Positions 5,483 through 5,737 of a stretch of DNA of 5,737 nucleotides are shown one piece after another. The notes beneath the pieces are model-generated. The model saw nothing but the letters and a program-made list of their open reading frames with translations, had not been told where the DNA came from and did no database searches. The position numbers were made by a program, and so were the translations under genes. This stretch comes from Comamonadaceae bacterium (GTDB lineage: Bacteria; Pseudomonadota; Gammaproteobacteria; Burkholderiales; Burkholderiaceae_C). Position 1 is the first letter of the stretch; every line of letters starts with the position of its first letter. The stretch spans positions 1 through 5,737 of the forward strand of contig CANHBU010000145.1 of the NCBI GenBank assembly GCA_947458345.1, in the 5' to 3' direction.

Positions 5483-5737
5483 ATGAGCAATCAAGAGCTT
5501 TCCCTCGAAATGCGCAGCACTGCCCTGGTGCTGATCGACCTGCAGCACGGCATCGTCGCGATGGACGTGCATCCCCAACCCAGTAGTGTCGTGATTGCCC
5601 GCGGCCGCCAGATGGCTGACGCATTCCGCAGGGCCGGCGCACCGGTGGTGCTGGTCAGCGTGGGCAACCGCGATGCGCAGGACATGCTGATGCCGCCTTG
5701 TGACGCCGGTCATCCAGCCAGCACCGCCCGTCCGGAC
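5483..5737 (+). CDS. Isochorismatase-family cysteine hydrolase, partial (C-terminus outside window)
   Basis: The first 85 codons run off the right edge. The opening LEMRSTALVLIDLQHGIV has the strand-plus-Asp motif of the isochorismatase-like fold, with the likely catalytic aspartate at D19 (LVLIDLQ). A helix (ARGRQMADAFRRAGAPVVLV, ~40-59) and the next strand (VVLVSVGN, ~56-63) follow as in this family. The catalytic Lys and nucleophilic Cys would lie beyond the window, so activity cannot be judged. Members hydrolyse small amides, such as nicotinamide-like substrates, or vinyl ethers such as isochorismate, and many are annotated only as hydrolases. The ATG at 5483 gives the conserved N-terminus. 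Its ribosome binding site is weak. It is preceded by a long non-coding repeat region and shows no link to the phn operon. Confidence 0.8.
   Translation, partial: MSNQELSLEMRSTALVLIDLQHGIVAMDVHPQPSSVVIARGRQMADAFRRAGAPVVLVSVGNRDAQDMLMPPCDAGHPASTARPD

Noticed and set aside
1..5737. tRNA, rRNA, CRISPR array or intact insertion sequence
   Set aside because: No cloverleaf with a conserved T-loop, no regularly spaced repeats with unique spacers and no transposase reading frame were seen.

Overview
The window comes from a GC-rich proteobacterium. The codon use, the protein sequences and the gene order (phnC-phnD-phnE followed by a phosphonate-associated iron alcohol dehydrogenase) fit a betaproteobacterium of the order Burkholderiales, probably Comamonadaceae-like. 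That placement is inferred from recognition, not from a search. The best-supported content is a phosphonate uptake operon on the + strand (518-4451). It encodes an ABC transporter ATPase (PhnC), a periplasmic binding protein (PhnD), a permease (PhnE) and an iron-dependent alcohol dehydrogenase of the phosphonoacetaldehyde/hydroxyethylphosphonate type. The dehydrogenase start overlaps the phnE stop (ATGA).

Left edge (1-510): on the - strand lies the start of a ribbon-helix-helix, HicB-type antitoxin, cut by the window edge. Directly upstream, with a GTGA overlap, is what looks like only the C-terminal end of its PIN-family toxin partner. About 190 bases beyond that remnant hold no gene I recognise. 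A candidate Pho box (478-495) sits just before phnC, ten bases from a weak -10-like hexamer. Together they would start transcription near the phnC ATG, which has no clear ribosome binding site.

Centre (518-4451): the four genes form one tight unit. PhnD would capture a phosphonate in the periplasm, PhnE and PhnC would import it using ATP, and the dehydrogenase would interconvert phosphonoacetaldehyde and 2-hydroxyethylphosphonate. No C-P bond-cleaving enzyme is in the window, so the pathway must be completed elsewhere. The dehydrogenase carries an in-frame triple 12-bp repeat (QIDS x3) in the stretch between its two nucleotide-binding motifs.

Right side (4452-5737): a perfect six-base-pair hairpin follows the operon, without a T tract. 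Next come a possible decayed - strand reading frame, a 91-residue - strand protein with two predicted membrane helices, and a 400-base non-coding stretch. That stretch holds inverted-repeat structures resembling REP/MITE-type intergenic elements. The window ends in the first 85 codons of a + strand isochorismatase-family hydrolase. No rRNA, tRNA, CRISPR array or intact insertion sequence was seen.
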